A DNA stretch of 64,000 bases, taken from Actinomycetota bacterium. Lineage in GTDB: Bacteria > Actinomycetota > Thermoleophilia > Solirubrobacterales > Solirubrobacteraceae. Of this stretch, positions 8,193 through 16,090 are shown piece after piece. Location: NCBI GenBank assembly GCA_005884115.1, contig VAXW01000003.1, forward strand, positions 310,001-374,000, given 5' to 3'. The stretch's first letter is position 1; each line of letters starts with the position of its first letter. The translations under genes and the position numbers were made by a program. The notes under the pieces were generated by a model. It saw only the letters and a list, made by a program, of their open reading frames with translations. It had not been told where the DNA came from and did no database searches.

Positions 8193-8458
8193 AGTTTGGC
8201 CTTGTGCCGAGGTGCGTCCGACACCCGTTCCTCCGAACGCGCTCCAACCGCGCGTCGTCGGCGCGAGCCTTGCTCCAGGTGGTGCCTGGGCGCAGCCTCA
8301 TACAAACGTGCAGGCGCCGCCGAACGGGCTCATCGCATGAGCGAACGGCGCCGATGCGTTTGCGTTGGGTGGTTGCGGCTGCGTGCCTTCGCGCGTTTGC
8401 CCGCAGCAAAGGAGGAGCGCCTCGGCGGTCCGTCATCTATCTCCAGGAAGGCCTAGGA
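8193..8458 (+). other. long leader between the riboswitch and its gene
   Basis: About 270 bases separate the aptamer from the ATG. It contains a perfect short inverted repeat GCTCATCGCATGAGC around 8329-8343 and an isolated strong SD-like AAAGGAGGAG near 8407 with no start codon behind it. I see no classical terminator with a T tract, so how the riboswitch controls expression is not evident. The track ORF from 8204 passes through this leader, but its N-terminal part looks non-coding. Confidence 0.4.
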
Positions 8459-8908
8459 ATGCTCAAGACGAACTCTGTTCCGCGCTTCGTGCTGCTCGCG
8501 AGCGTGGCCGTACTGTGCCTCGCTGCCCCAAGCGCACTGGCCGCCAAGGGCACGAGCGGGGGAACTCACGCCGGCGGAGGAGGCGGCACGAGCGCCACCA
8601 GCAGCATCAGCCTCGTCGTGCTCAACTCCCCCGATGGCCTGGCGCATTGGGGCGGGGAAGTGACGTTCAACGTCTCAACGACCGCAACAGACCAGCCGTT
8701 CGTCAACCTGCTCTGCTACCAGAACGGCGTCTTGGTGGCCGAAGGCTGGAAGGGCTACTTCGCCGAAGCTCGGGAAAGCAGCTACAACTTCGTGCTCCGT
8801 TCCGGAGCGTGGCAGAGCGGAGCGGCCGACTGCACCGCCTGGCTCGACATGGCCACGAGGCATGGCTGGAAGCAGCTCGCCTCCACGAGCTTCCACGTGT
8901 ACGCGTAA
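8459..8908 (+). CDS. small secreted protein under riboswitch control, function unknown
   Basis: The ATG at 8459 is preceded by AGGAAGG with a 7-nt spacer and opens with a Sec signal peptide (FVLLASVAVLCLAAPSALAA), giving 149 residues. The track start at 8204 would place this signal peptide inside the protein and is unlikely. After cleavage comes a Gly/Thr/Ser-rich linker and a domain of about 100 residues with alternating beta-type hydrophobic pattern and two cysteines (LLCYQNG and ADCTAW), consistent with a small disulphide-stabilised beta-sandwich. No catalytic motif is visible. Because riboswitches of this class usually control cell-wall remodelling genes, a wall- or surface-associated role is an inference only. 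Confidence 0.8.
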   Translation: MLKTNSVPRFVLLASVAVLCLAAPSALAAKGTSGGTHAGGGGGTSATSSISLVVLNSPDGLAHWGGEVTFNVSTTATDQPFVNLLCYQNGVLVAEGWKGYFAEARESSYNFVLRSGAWQSGAADCTAWLDMATRHGWKQLASTSFHVYA

Positions 8909-8944
8909 AGAGCGGTCGAGTCGTCCTCGGAGTCGAGAGAGAAA

Positions 8945-8970
8945 GAGGCCCCGGCTTTCGCCGGGGCCTC
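8945..8970. terminator. bidirectional terminator between convergent genes
   Basis: A perfect 11-bp stem, GAGGCCCCGGC and GCCGGGGCCTC, with a TTTC loop sits between the stop of the riboswitch-controlled gene (8908) and the stop of the minus-strand gene (9001). It probably terminates both convergent transcripts. Confidence 0.85.
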
Positions 8971-9000
8971 CATGTTCAAGACAGCTGCGCCTTTCCGCGA

Positions 9001-11256
9001 TCAGTCCGTGATCGAGACGTTCGACTTCTCGCAGTGAGAGGCCGGGTTTTCGAGGTTGCTGTCTGTGTATTCGACCTTCCATGAGTATTCTCCGGCAGCG
9101 CCCCCGGCTGAGCCATCGGGCTTGGTACCCACGAAGAACGACGTGTTGCTCGTGTTGAACGCCTGAGGACTCGTCGCTTCCGAGAACGTCGTTTCGTATT
9201 TCTGCCCGGCCACCGCAGTGCCTTCGCATTTGCCGCCCGGGAACAGGGTGACGGTGAGTTTGCCATTGAGGTTGGCGTCCCCCGTCACGACCACCCGATC
9301 GTTGGGAAGCCACCTTTGAGCCGACGAGATACTGGCTTTGCCGGTGACGGTAACCGTCTCGGTGCCGCTCGTATCCGGGCAGCTCGTCGACGTTGCGGCG
9401 TTGGTGTTCGAGCCGGTTCCGTCGCCTGGGTAGGACGCGACGAATGTGTAGGTTCCGATTCCGTCGCTTACTTTGGTCGTGTAGCTCGTCGGACCATATC
9501 CGGTCGTCGTGTTGTCACCGCTGACTGTCACCGAAGATGGCGACGTCGCCTTGGTTTCCGAACAACCGCCGCTTTTCGGACTGTAGAGGACCCAGCTGAT
9601 GCTGTGATCGGCCGCGGCCCCGTTTGTGGCGTTGATCGACGGGTAGGTCGAGTTGCCGCCGTTCGTGCCCGGCTGACTGGCCGTGCCTTCGAGGAACGCT
9701 TTGTCTTTGAGCGTGCTCCCGAGGACGCACGGACTCGCAGAACAGCTTGCCGAGGTCGTCAGTTTCGGCGTCACCGGGGCAACGGTGAAGCACTCATTTT
9801 CTCCGTTGTCGTCGGCAGGTTTGACGCCTGCTTTTTCGGATTCGGCATTCGGTTCGAAGTGGGCCGTCCAGCAGTACCGTCCCACGGACGTCAGGTTTGC
9901 CGTGCCGGATACGAACGCTTCCGGGTTCGATTCGTTGCTCACGGTCCTGCTCGTCACCTGGACGCCTTTGGTTTTGTCGCACGAGCCGGTCGCGATCGGA
10001 CCACACAGGTACCAGGCCAACGTCCCGCCCCAGACTTTCGTCCCGGTGACCGTCAACGTGGCCGTGTCGGTGCCCGAGGAGACCGTGCCGGTACCGATGC
10101 TGCCCGGCGAGGCACTGCCGCCGTTTGCGGTGTCGCCGGCTTTCGTCGCGAGAGTCGTTTTGCATTCCCCGAGCACGCCCCTGGCGTAGTCGAACAACGT
10201 CGCGGTCAGAGACTGCGAGGAACGCGTGTCGCCGATGAAGGTGCTAAAGCACGAGGGCACGGTGCCCCCGGCGCCTTCGAACACCTTCGTGATGTCGATC
10301 CCGCCCTCGAAGAAGTCGGGTGGCACGACGGTGTGCCCCACGCCGAGCGTAGCGTCTGAGGTGAGCCACTTGGTTTTGATGTTGCCGTTGAAGGGCAGGG
10401 TTCCCGAGTTGGTGGTCGCGCAGATCGAATCTCCGCCTTCCAGGGCTTTCTTGCAGTCGGCGCCGCTTTTGATCGGCAGCCCGTCGCAACCGCCAGCTTT
10501 CGCGTTCGGGTTGTCGTGTGAGTCGATGCAACCGCTGGCACCGCCCGCCCAGCGGTAGGCGCTGATGCCGCTCACTCCTCCGCCGCTCGTGAATTCGGAC
10601 ACGACCAGGACGTCGCCGTCCTGATGGTTCCCGGTCCACGGAGTGTTCCCGGCCCCCGCCGTGCAGTTCGCTTCGCCCTGGAGGAACCAGAAGCCGACGT
10701 TGTTGTTGCCGTTGTCCTTGTTCTTATCGAGCCCGAAGTAGAGGATCTTGTCCCCCGAGGTCGGATCCGTGTATGACGCCGCGTAGGCGTTCATGATGTC
10801 GATCTTGCTGTTGACGTTGTTGTCCTTGTTGCATTCCCACCCGCCGGTGATGTTCAGGGTGTCCTTGCTGCCCGTCCCGTAGGTCGTGGTGTCGGCGGTG
10901 CAGAAGGTTTCCGACGTCGTGTTCGTCAGCGAACAGGTTTCGGTTCTGCTGACCTTTACGCCGAAGTCCCGGACGAAGCTCGCGGCCGTGAAGGGGCCGG
11001 CGGCATTGACCAGTGACGTGTTGGTCCCATTTTCGTTGAAGAGGCTGTCCCAGTCGTATTTCTGCGTTTCGCAGTTGGGCACGGTGCCGCACACGGTGCT
11101 GGTGTCGCCGTCGAGCTGGAATTTGAGATCGTGGACCGCGAGCGCGTTCGTGATCATGAAGACCCCGAGCGCGGCGACCGCGCCGACGAGTCCGAGAAGC
11201 AGCAGTCGGCGACGTCGCCGCCCGCCTCCGATAAATCCGAGCATGCGATGTCTCAT
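9001..11256 (-). CDS. large secreted protein, cysteine-containing and beta-rich
   Basis: The track start is a TTG; the ATG at 11256 is preceded by GGAGGGG about 9 bases upstream and is preferred, giving 751 residues. The N-terminus has an Arg-rich cluster and one hydrophobic segment (LLLLGLVGAVAALGVFMITNALA), a signal peptide or anchor. Residues about 30-330 form a domain with the pattern DTLNITGGWECN...DIMNAYAASY...ILYFGLD...VGFWFLQGE, which recurs in actinobacterial secreted proteins. The rest looks like several Ig-like beta domains (for example TATLTVTGTKVWGGTLAWYLCGP and TYTFVASYPGDG), each with paired cysteines. No LPXTG or C-terminal anchor is present. The gene is visibly richer in A/T, Asn and Thr than its neighbours. 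Function is unknown, probably a surface or extracellular protein. Confidence 0.8.
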   Translation of the reverse strand: MRHRMLGFIGGGRRRRRLLLLGLVGAVAALGVFMITNALAVHDLKFQLDGDTSTVCGTVPNCETQKYDWDSLFNENGTNTSLVNAAGPFTAASFVRDFGVKVSRTETCSLTNTTSETFCTADTTTYGTGSKDTLNITGGWECNKDNNVNSKIDIMNAYAASYTDPTSGDKILYFGLDKNKDNGNNNVGFWFLQGEANCTAGAGNTPWTGNHQDGDVLVVSEFTSGGGVSGISAYRWAGGASGCIDSHDNPNAKAGGCDGLPIKSGADCKKALEGGDSICATTNSGTLPFNGNIKTKWLTSDATLGVGHTVVPPDFFEGGIDITKVFEGAGGTVPSCFSTFIGDTRSSQSLTATLFDYARGVLGECKTTLATKAGDTANGGSASPGSIGTGTVSSGTDTATLTVTGTKVWGGTLAWYLCGPIATGSCDKTKGVQVTSRTVSNESNPEAFVSGTANLTSVGRYCWTAHFEPNAESEKAGVKPADDNGENECFTVAPVTPKLTTSASCSASPCVLGSTLKDKAFLEGTASQPGTNGGNSTYPSINATNGAAADHSISWVLYSPKSGGCSETKATSPSSVTVSGDNTTTGYGPTSYTTKVSDGIGTYTFVASYPGDGTGSNTNAATSTSCPDTSGTETVTVTGKASISSAQRWLPNDRVVVTGDANLNGKLTVTLFPGGKCEGTAVAGQKYETTFSEATSPQAFNTSNTSFFVGTKPDGSAGGAAGEYSWKVEYTDSNLENPASHCEKSNVSITD

Positions 11257-11389
11257 TGCGTCTTTCCCCTCCAAACGATCGCGCGGACCACCGATCAGCA
11301 GATTGACGAAGGCCGAGTGGCAGGCGCGAAATTTTGCGTCCGAGCGCCCGCGGAAAGCATTCCCCCGTGACCCTGGACATCCTTGTCAT

Positions 11390-11406
11390 AACCGCACTTT
11401 GCGGTT
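11390..11406. promoter_or_regulatory. perfect inverted repeat in the 5' region of the 751-residue protein gene
   Basis: AACCGCA and TGCGGTT form a perfect 7-bp inverted repeat with a 3-nt spacer, just downstream of a possible minus-strand promoter. It could be an operator bound by a dimeric repressor or a short RNA hairpin at the transcript start. Confidence 0.45.
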
Positions 11407-11414
11407 AAAACCCC

Positions 11415-11443
11415 AGCTAACACGCTTAGAGCTCGTTTGTCAA
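11415..11443 (-). promoter_or_regulatory. candidate promoter for the minus-strand secreted protein
   Basis: On the minus strand an exact TTGACA (complement of 11438-11443) is followed after 17 bases by TTAGCT (complement of 11415-11420). The -35 is ideal and the -10 is weak. The start codon lies about 160 bases downstream, leaving a leader that contains the 11390 inverted repeat. Confidence 0.4.
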
Positions 11444-11578
11444 GCGTCGCCGAGGGCCGGATAAGCGCCTCCGAGCGCCGAGGCTGTGCCTACGCACAGG
11501 TTCCAGGCGAGAACGCGACTGGCCGCTGCGGTCCACGCTGATGTCCGCAAGGCGCTGCGGCCCTCTAGGCTGTCCGCG

Positions 11579-12142
11579 ATGGCCATAAGCACCAACCAGT
11601 TCAAGAACGGGAACCACATCGAGGTCGAGGGGACGATCTTCAAGATCCTCGAGTTCCAGCACGTCAAGCCGGGCAAGGGGGGCGCGTTCGTGCGCACGAA
11701 GCTGCGCAGGGCAACGGACGGCAACGTGATCGAGCGGACGTTCAGGGCGGGCGAGAAGTTCCGCGCGGTTCACACCGAGTCGCGCAAGATGCAGTTCCTG
11801 TACGCGGATGGAATTGACGCGCATCTGATGGACGCGGAGTCCTTCGAGCAGATCGCTGTGCCCGAGCGGGGGGTGGCGGACGCGTTGCGCTGGTGCAGGC
11901 CGAGCAGCGAGGTCGAGGTGCTGTTCATCGACGGCCAGCCGGCTGACCTGCAGCTTCCAAGCGCGGTTGATCTCGAAGTCAGCCAGACCGATCCGGGAGT
12001 GCGCGGCGACTCGGTCTCGAGCGGTGGCACCAAGCCGGCCACGCTGGAGACCGGCGCGGTGATCCAGGTCCCGCTGTTCGTCGAGCGGGGTGAGCGCATC
12101 CGTGTCGACACGCGCTCGGGCGAGTACGTGGCTCGCGCATAG
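11579..12142 (+). CDS. efp: translation elongation factor P
   Basis: The track ORF begins upstream; the ATG at 11579 matches the family start (MAISTNQFKNGNHIEVEG) and yields 187 residues, the normal length. The N-terminal KOW-like domain carries the tip loop KPGKGGAFVRTK with the lysine that is modified in some bacteria. The C-terminal OB domains end with TGAVIQVPLFVERGERIRVDTRSGEY, the family signature. EF-P relieves ribosome stalling at polyproline stretches, which are plentiful in this genome, for example in the protein at 62144. It heads the efp-nusB-xseB group. Confidence 0.97.
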   Translation: MAISTNQFKNGNHIEVEGTIFKILEFQHVKPGKGGAFVRTKLRRATDGNVIERTFRAGEKFRAVHTESRKMQFLYADGIDAHLMDAESFEQIAVPERGVADALRWCRPSSEVEVLFIDGQPADLQLPSAVDLEVSQTDPGVRGDSVSSGGTKPATLETGAVIQVPLFVERGERIRVDTRSGEYVARA

Positions 12143-12172
12143 ACGGTTTGGCGATGCAGTTGGTCACCTAGC

Positions 12173-12583
12173 ATGCGCCGCTCCGAACAGCGCAGGGCTG
12201 CGGTCGTGGCGCTCTACCAGCACGACCTCACGGGCCGGCCGCTGAGCGAGACGCACGCTCCGGGCGATTCGAGCTTCGCGCGCGAGCTTGCCGGCGGGGC
12301 CGCCGAGCGCGCGGCTGAGCTGGACTCGGTCATCGACCGCCACGCCCACGGCTGGTCGGTGTCGCGAATCCAGCCGCTCGAGCGCAGCATCATGCGCGTC
12401 GCGCTGATGGAGATGCTGCATCCCGAGCTCGTACCGGCCGAAGAGCCGATCCCGCCCGAGGGCGCGATCGAGGAGGCCGTCGAGACCGCCAAGACGTTCT
12501 GCGGCGCGGACGCGCCCGCGTTCGTCAACGGGGTCTTGGGCGCAGCGTTGCGCGAGGTGCGCGACAATGCGCGCATCCGATGA
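12173..12583 (+). CDS. nusB: transcription antitermination factor NusB
   Basis: This 136-residue all-helical protein starts with the family pattern RRSEQRRAAVVALYQHDLTG, has VSRIQPLERSIMRVALMEML in the middle and ends with AIEEAVETAKTFCGADAPAFVNGVLGA. NusB binds boxA RNA with S10 and promotes ribosomal RNA antitermination. It sits 30 bases after efp, the classic actinobacterial order, and overlaps xseB by ATGA. Confidence 0.95.
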   Translation: MRRSEQRRAAVVALYQHDLTGRPLSETHAPGDSSFARELAGGAAERAAELDSVIDRHAHGWSVSRIQPLERSIMRVALMEMLHPELVPAEEPIPPEGAIEEAVETAKTFCGADAPAFVNGVLGAALREVRDNARIR

Positions 12584-12786
12584 GCAGCGTGGAGCGTCTT
12601 GATGATGTGATCGCGCGCCTCGAGCGCGCGGCCGAGCAGCTGCGCTCGGGCGAGCTCTCGGCGGATGCCGCGGCGACGCTGGTCGAGGACTGCGCAAACC
12701 TCGCAAGCCAGGCCGCGGTGGAGCTCGAGCAGCTCACGCGCAGCGAGGCGTTCTCACCGGCGCCGGGGCAGGACACCCTCCTTTAG
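12580..12786 (+). CDS. xseB: exodeoxyribonuclease VII small subunit
   Basis: This 68-residue protein has the helical-hairpin pattern RLDDVIARLERAAEQLRSGELSADAAATLVEDCANLASQAAVELEQL, typical of XseB. It assembles with XseA into a nuclease that degrades single-stranded DNA. The start overlaps the nusB stop. The large subunit gene is not in this window, whereas the two are often adjacent. Confidence 0.85.
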   Translation: MSSVERLDDVIARLERAAEQLRSGELSADAAATLVEDCANLASQAAVELEQLTRSEAFSPAPGQDTLL

Positions 12787-12802
12787 CTGTCCTTCGGCAC
12801 CC

Positions 12803-13732
12803 GTGGACGCAACCTATCCGGAGAGCCTGCGCGCAGAGGTCGAGCGCTACCTGGAGGCCATGCGCTTCTCCGAGGAGGCGCTGACGGAGGGGTTGGAGGA
12901 GGCGATGCGCTACTCGCTGCTGGCCGGCGGCAAGCGCATACGCCCGGTCCTCGCGCTGGCCACCGCACGCGCGATTGGAATCGAGCCCTCGCAGGTGCTG
13001 CCGCTGGCTGGAGCCATCGAGCTGATCCACACCTACTCGCTGATCCACGACGACCTTCCCGCCATGGACGATGACGATCTGCGCCGCGGGGCGCCGACCT
13101 GTCACGTGAAGTTCGGCGAGGACGTGGCGATCCTCGCCGGCGACGGCCTCTACGCCGAGGCCTTCAGGCACCTGCTCACCTACCAGCGCTCGGCGCCCGA
13201 GCGGGTGCTCGCCGCGGCCGCCGAGCTGGCGGCGGCGACCGGGGTCAACGGGATGGTCGGCGGCCAGTACGCCGACGTCAAGGCGCGCGCGCCGCGGGGG
13301 CCGAGCTCGCTCCGCAGGCTGCACGAGCTCAAGACCGGACGATTGATTGGCGCGTCGGTGCTCTGCGTACTACTGTTGGGGGGCATTTCCGATGCGTCTG
13401 CGACGATTCCCTTCCGTCGCTTTGCCAGCGAGCTCGGCGTGTTGTTCCAGATCGTCGATGACATACTCGATGTGACCGGCACCGATGATGCGCTCGGAAA
13501 GCCGCAGGGCAGCGATGAGCGTCATGGAAAGCGAACCTACGTGAGCGAGTTTGGCATCGAGCGTGCGCGAGAGCTCGCTGCCGAGTCGCACCGCATGGCG
13601 CGCGCGGCGCTGGCGGAGGCGGCGGTGCAGGCGCCTGTGCACGCGGGCGCGTCCGCTGGATCGGGGGCGGAGGCCCACTCGACGCTGGAGCTCGAGCAGA
13701 TCGCCGACTTCATCTACACGAGGACCTCATGA
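12803..13732 (+). CDS. ispA: polyprenyl diphosphate synthase (farnesyl/geranylgeranyl type)
   Basis: The track start lies inside xseB. A GTG at 12803 gives 309 residues beginning VDATYPESLRAEVERYL, a natural start for this family. Key motifs are GGKRIRPVLALA, the first Asp-rich motif DDLPAMDDDDLRRG, the HVKFGEDVAILAGDGL segment, GQYADVK, and the second Asp-rich motif DDILD. It condenses isopentenyl diphosphate with allylic diphosphates; chain length cannot be read reliably. The stop overlaps the dxs start (ATGA), so precursor supply and prenyl chain synthesis are co-expressed. Confidence 0.93.
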   Translation: MDATYPESLRAEVERYLEAMRFSEEALTEGLEEAMRYSLLAGGKRIRPVLALATARAIGIEPSQVLPLAGAIELIHTYSLIHDDLPAMDDDDLRRGAPTCHVKFGEDVAILAGDGLYAEAFRHLLTYQRSAPERVLAAAAELAAATGVNGMVGGQYADVKARAPRGPSSLRRLHELKTGRLIGASVLCVLLLGGISDASATIPFRRFASELGVLFQIVDDILDVTGTDDALGKPQGSDERHGKRTYVSEFGIERARELAAESHRMARAALAEAAVQAPVHAGASAGSGAEAHSTLELEQIADFIYTRTS

Positions 13733-15825
13733 GCCGCAAGGCGACGTCGAAGGCCACTGGCAGCGACAGCTCCCAGAAGAACTCCGGCGCGGGCCCTTCG
13801 GGGCTGCTCGATCGGATCGACGGACCGCAGGACCTGCATGGTCTCTCCGAGCAGGAGCTCGCGGTTTTGGCGCAGGAAGTGCGCACGCTGCTCATCGACA
13901 CCGTTGGCGAGATCGGCGGTCACTTCGGCGCGAACCTCGGCACCTGCGAGCTCGCGGTGGCGCTGCACTCGTTGCTGGACTCCCCCAAGGACAAGATCCT
14001 GTGGGACGTGGGCCACCAGGCCTACCCGCACAAGATCCTCACCGGCCGGCGCGAGCGCCTGGGCACGATACGCCAGTACGGCGGGCTGGCGCCGTTCTGC
14101 TCGATCGGGGAGTCGCCACACGACATCATGGGCGCGGGTCACGCCTCGACCTCGATCGGCTATGCGGTGGGCATCAAGGAGGGCATGCGCCACGCTGGCC
14201 CCGAGGCCGACGGCAAGGTCGTCGCGGTCATCGGCGACGGCGGCATGACCGGCGGGGTGGCCTTCGAGGCGATCGGGCATGCTGGTGGGCTCGGAACGCC
14301 GATCACGGTCGTGCTCAACGACAACGGCATGTCGATCGCTCCCAACGTGGGCGCGCTCTCGCGGTACTTCAATCGCATCAGGCTGAACCCCAGGCTGTGG
14401 CATGCGCGCACGGGCGTGGAGGGCGGGTTGAAGAGCCTGCCCGGCGGCATCGGAGCGGCGTTCGAGCGGCTAGGGCCGCACCTGAAGGAGTCGATCAAGG
14501 CCTTCTGGGCTCCCGGCTTGTGGTGGGAGGAGCTCGACTGGGCGTACATGGGCGTGATCGACGGGCACGACGTTCGCGCTCTGCGAGAGGCGCTCAGGGA
14601 GGCGCTCGCCGCCGAACGCCCGGTCGTCGTCCACATCGCGACCGTCAAGGGCAAGGGCTTCCCGCCCGCCGAGGACGGCGGCCTGGAGGGCATGGAGAAG
14701 TGGCACGCGGCCAAGCCAAAGTCGATCGTCAACGGGCTCCCGGCGAGCCCGGCGAGCGCGGCGAAGGGCCGAGCGGGCGCTCCGGCGGTGGCTCCACCGC
14801 AGTACACGGAAGTCTTCGGCCGAGCCCTCGTGAGCGAGTGCGAACGCGACGAGCGCGTGGTCGGCATCACCGCGGCGATGAACTCGGGAACGGGCCTGAG
14901 CATCCTGCAGAAGGCGATGCCGGAGCGCTACTTCGACGTCGGCATCGCCGAGCAGAATGCGGTTCTGTTCGCGGCCGGGCTCTCGCTGCAGGGCATCAAG
15001 CCGGTGGTTGCGATCTACTCCACGTTCCTGCAGCGGGCCTATGACCAGATCGTGCACGACGTCTGCCTGCAAAAGCTCGGCGTCGTGTTCGCGATGGACC
15101 GCGCGGGGCTGGTCGGCGACGACGGGCCAACGCACCACGGGGCGTTCGACATCGCCTACCTGCGCTGCCTGCCGAACATCGTGCTGATGGCTCCGCGCGA
15201 CGAGGCGATGCTCGTGCACATGCTGCGCACGGCGCTGACCCATGAGGGCGGCCCGATCGCGCTGCGCTACCCGCGCGGCGAAGGCACGGGCGCGAAGCTC
15301 CCCGCGGAGCCTCGCGCGATCGCGATCGGCACCGGCGAGATCCTGCGTGAGGCGCGCTCGCGAGCGCTCGGCGCGGAGGCCTCGCGCTCGCGAATCAGCG
15401 CCGCTTCGTCGGCTCGCGTGGCCCTCATCGGCTACGGAACCGGGGTGGGGAAGGCGCTGGAGGCGGCCGACGCGCTAAGCGAGCATGGAGTTGCGGTCAC
15501 CGTCGCAGACGCGCGCTTCGCCAAGCCCATCGACGCCGGGCTCGTGGCCCAGCTCGCAGCCGAGCACGACCTGCTGGTGACGATCGAGGAGGGCGTGCTG
15601 GCGGGCGGCTTCGGCTCGGCGGTGTGGGAGACGCTGAACGAGGCTGGAGCGACGCCCAGGATCCTCAGGATGGGCCTCCCGGACCGCTACGTCACACACG
15701 GCAAGCCCGCGCTGCTGCACGAGGAAGTCGGCTTCACCGCGCAGCGCATCGTCGAGCGGGTAAAGGCAGCTCTCGCGGGCCGCGAGCAGGACGCGCCGCA
15801 GCCCTCAGAGGCGATCCGCACCTAG
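13729..15825 (+). CDS. dxs: 1-deoxy-D-xylulose-5-phosphate synthase
   Basis: This 698-residue thiamine diphosphate enzyme catalyses the first step of the MEP isoprenoid pathway from pyruvate and glyceraldehyde 3-phosphate. It shows GGHFGANLGTCELAVALH, DVGHQAYPHKILTGR, the cofactor motif GDGGMTGGVAFEAIGHAG...NDNGMSIAPNVG, DVGIAEQNAVLFAAGL with the catalytic Glu, and DGPTHHGAFDIAYLR in the second domain. The usual GGLSGFPKR segment is replaced by GGLAPFCSIGESPHDIMGAGHASTS, a divergent form. The N-terminal 20 residues are a Ser/Lys-rich extension. It ends the efp-dxs operon, followed by a terminator. Confidence 0.96.
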   Translation: MSRKATSKATGSDSSQKNSGAGPSGLLDRIDGPQDLHGLSEQELAVLAQEVRTLLIDTVGEIGGHFGANLGTCELAVALHSLLDSPKDKILWDVGHQAYPHKILTGRRERLGTIRQYGGLAPFCSIGESPHDIMGAGHASTSIGYAVGIKEGMRHAGPEADGKVVAVIGDGGMTGGVAFEAIGHAGGLGTPITVVLNDNGMSIAPNVGALSRYFNRIRLNPRLWHARTGVEGGLKSLPGGIGAAFERLGPHLKESIKAFWAPGLWWEELDWAYMGVIDGHDVRALREALREALAAERPVVVHIATVKGKGFPPAEDGGLEGMEKWHAAKPKSIVNGLPASPASAAKGRAGAPAVAPPQYTEVFGRALVSECERDERVVGITAAMNSGTGLSILQKAMPERYFDVGIAEQNAVLFAAGLSLQGIKPVVAIYSTFLQRAYDQIVHDVCLQKLGVVFAMDRAGLVGDDGPTHHGAFDIAYLRCLPNIVLMAPRDEAMLVHMLRTALTHEGGPIALRYPRGEGTGAKLPAEPRAIAIGTGEILREARSRALGAEASRSRISAASSARVALIGYGTGVGKALEAADALSEHGVAVTVADARFAKPIDAGLVAQLAAEHDLLVTIEEGVLAGGFGSAVWETLNEAGATPRILRMGLPDRYVTHGKPALLHEEVGFTAQRIVERVKAALAGREQDAPQPSEAIRT

Positions 15826-15925
15826 CCTCCTGAGTCAGGACACCAGCGCAGCGCCCTCCTCGCGGTCCTGCGGACAGGCTGGAGCGATTCTCTGCCGGCC
15901 TGCCAGGCGACTTGGACCGCGAAGA

Positions 15926-15956
15926 GAAACGGCCCGCCGGGGAAGCGGGCCGTTTC
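15926..15956 (+). terminator. terminator after dxs
   Basis: A perfect 12-bp stem, GAAACGGCCCGC and GCGGGCCGTTTC, with a 7-nt loop lies 100 bases after the dxs stop. It closes the efp-dxs transcript. Confidence 0.85.
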
Positions 15957-16090
15957 TGAGGGAGGAGGGATGATGCAGTGCTACGGGTACAAGCAACATG
16001 ATGAACCCAGCGCCGGACGGCCTGTGTGACGTTAATCACAGACGCGCGTCATAGGCGGACGCGGGCCTGTTTGTGCAAGGGTTCGCCCAG

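Noticed and set aside
8204-8458. N-terminal extension of the riboswitch-controlled protein in the track
   Set aside because: It would put a clear signal peptide at residue 86. The ATG at 8459 has a good SD, and the upstream sequence is an RNA leader.
9316-10359. 347-residue plus-strand ORF opposite the secreted protein
   Set aside because: It has an Arg/Val/Gly-rich shadow composition and no SD; the minus-strand gene has a signal peptide and conserved domain pattern.
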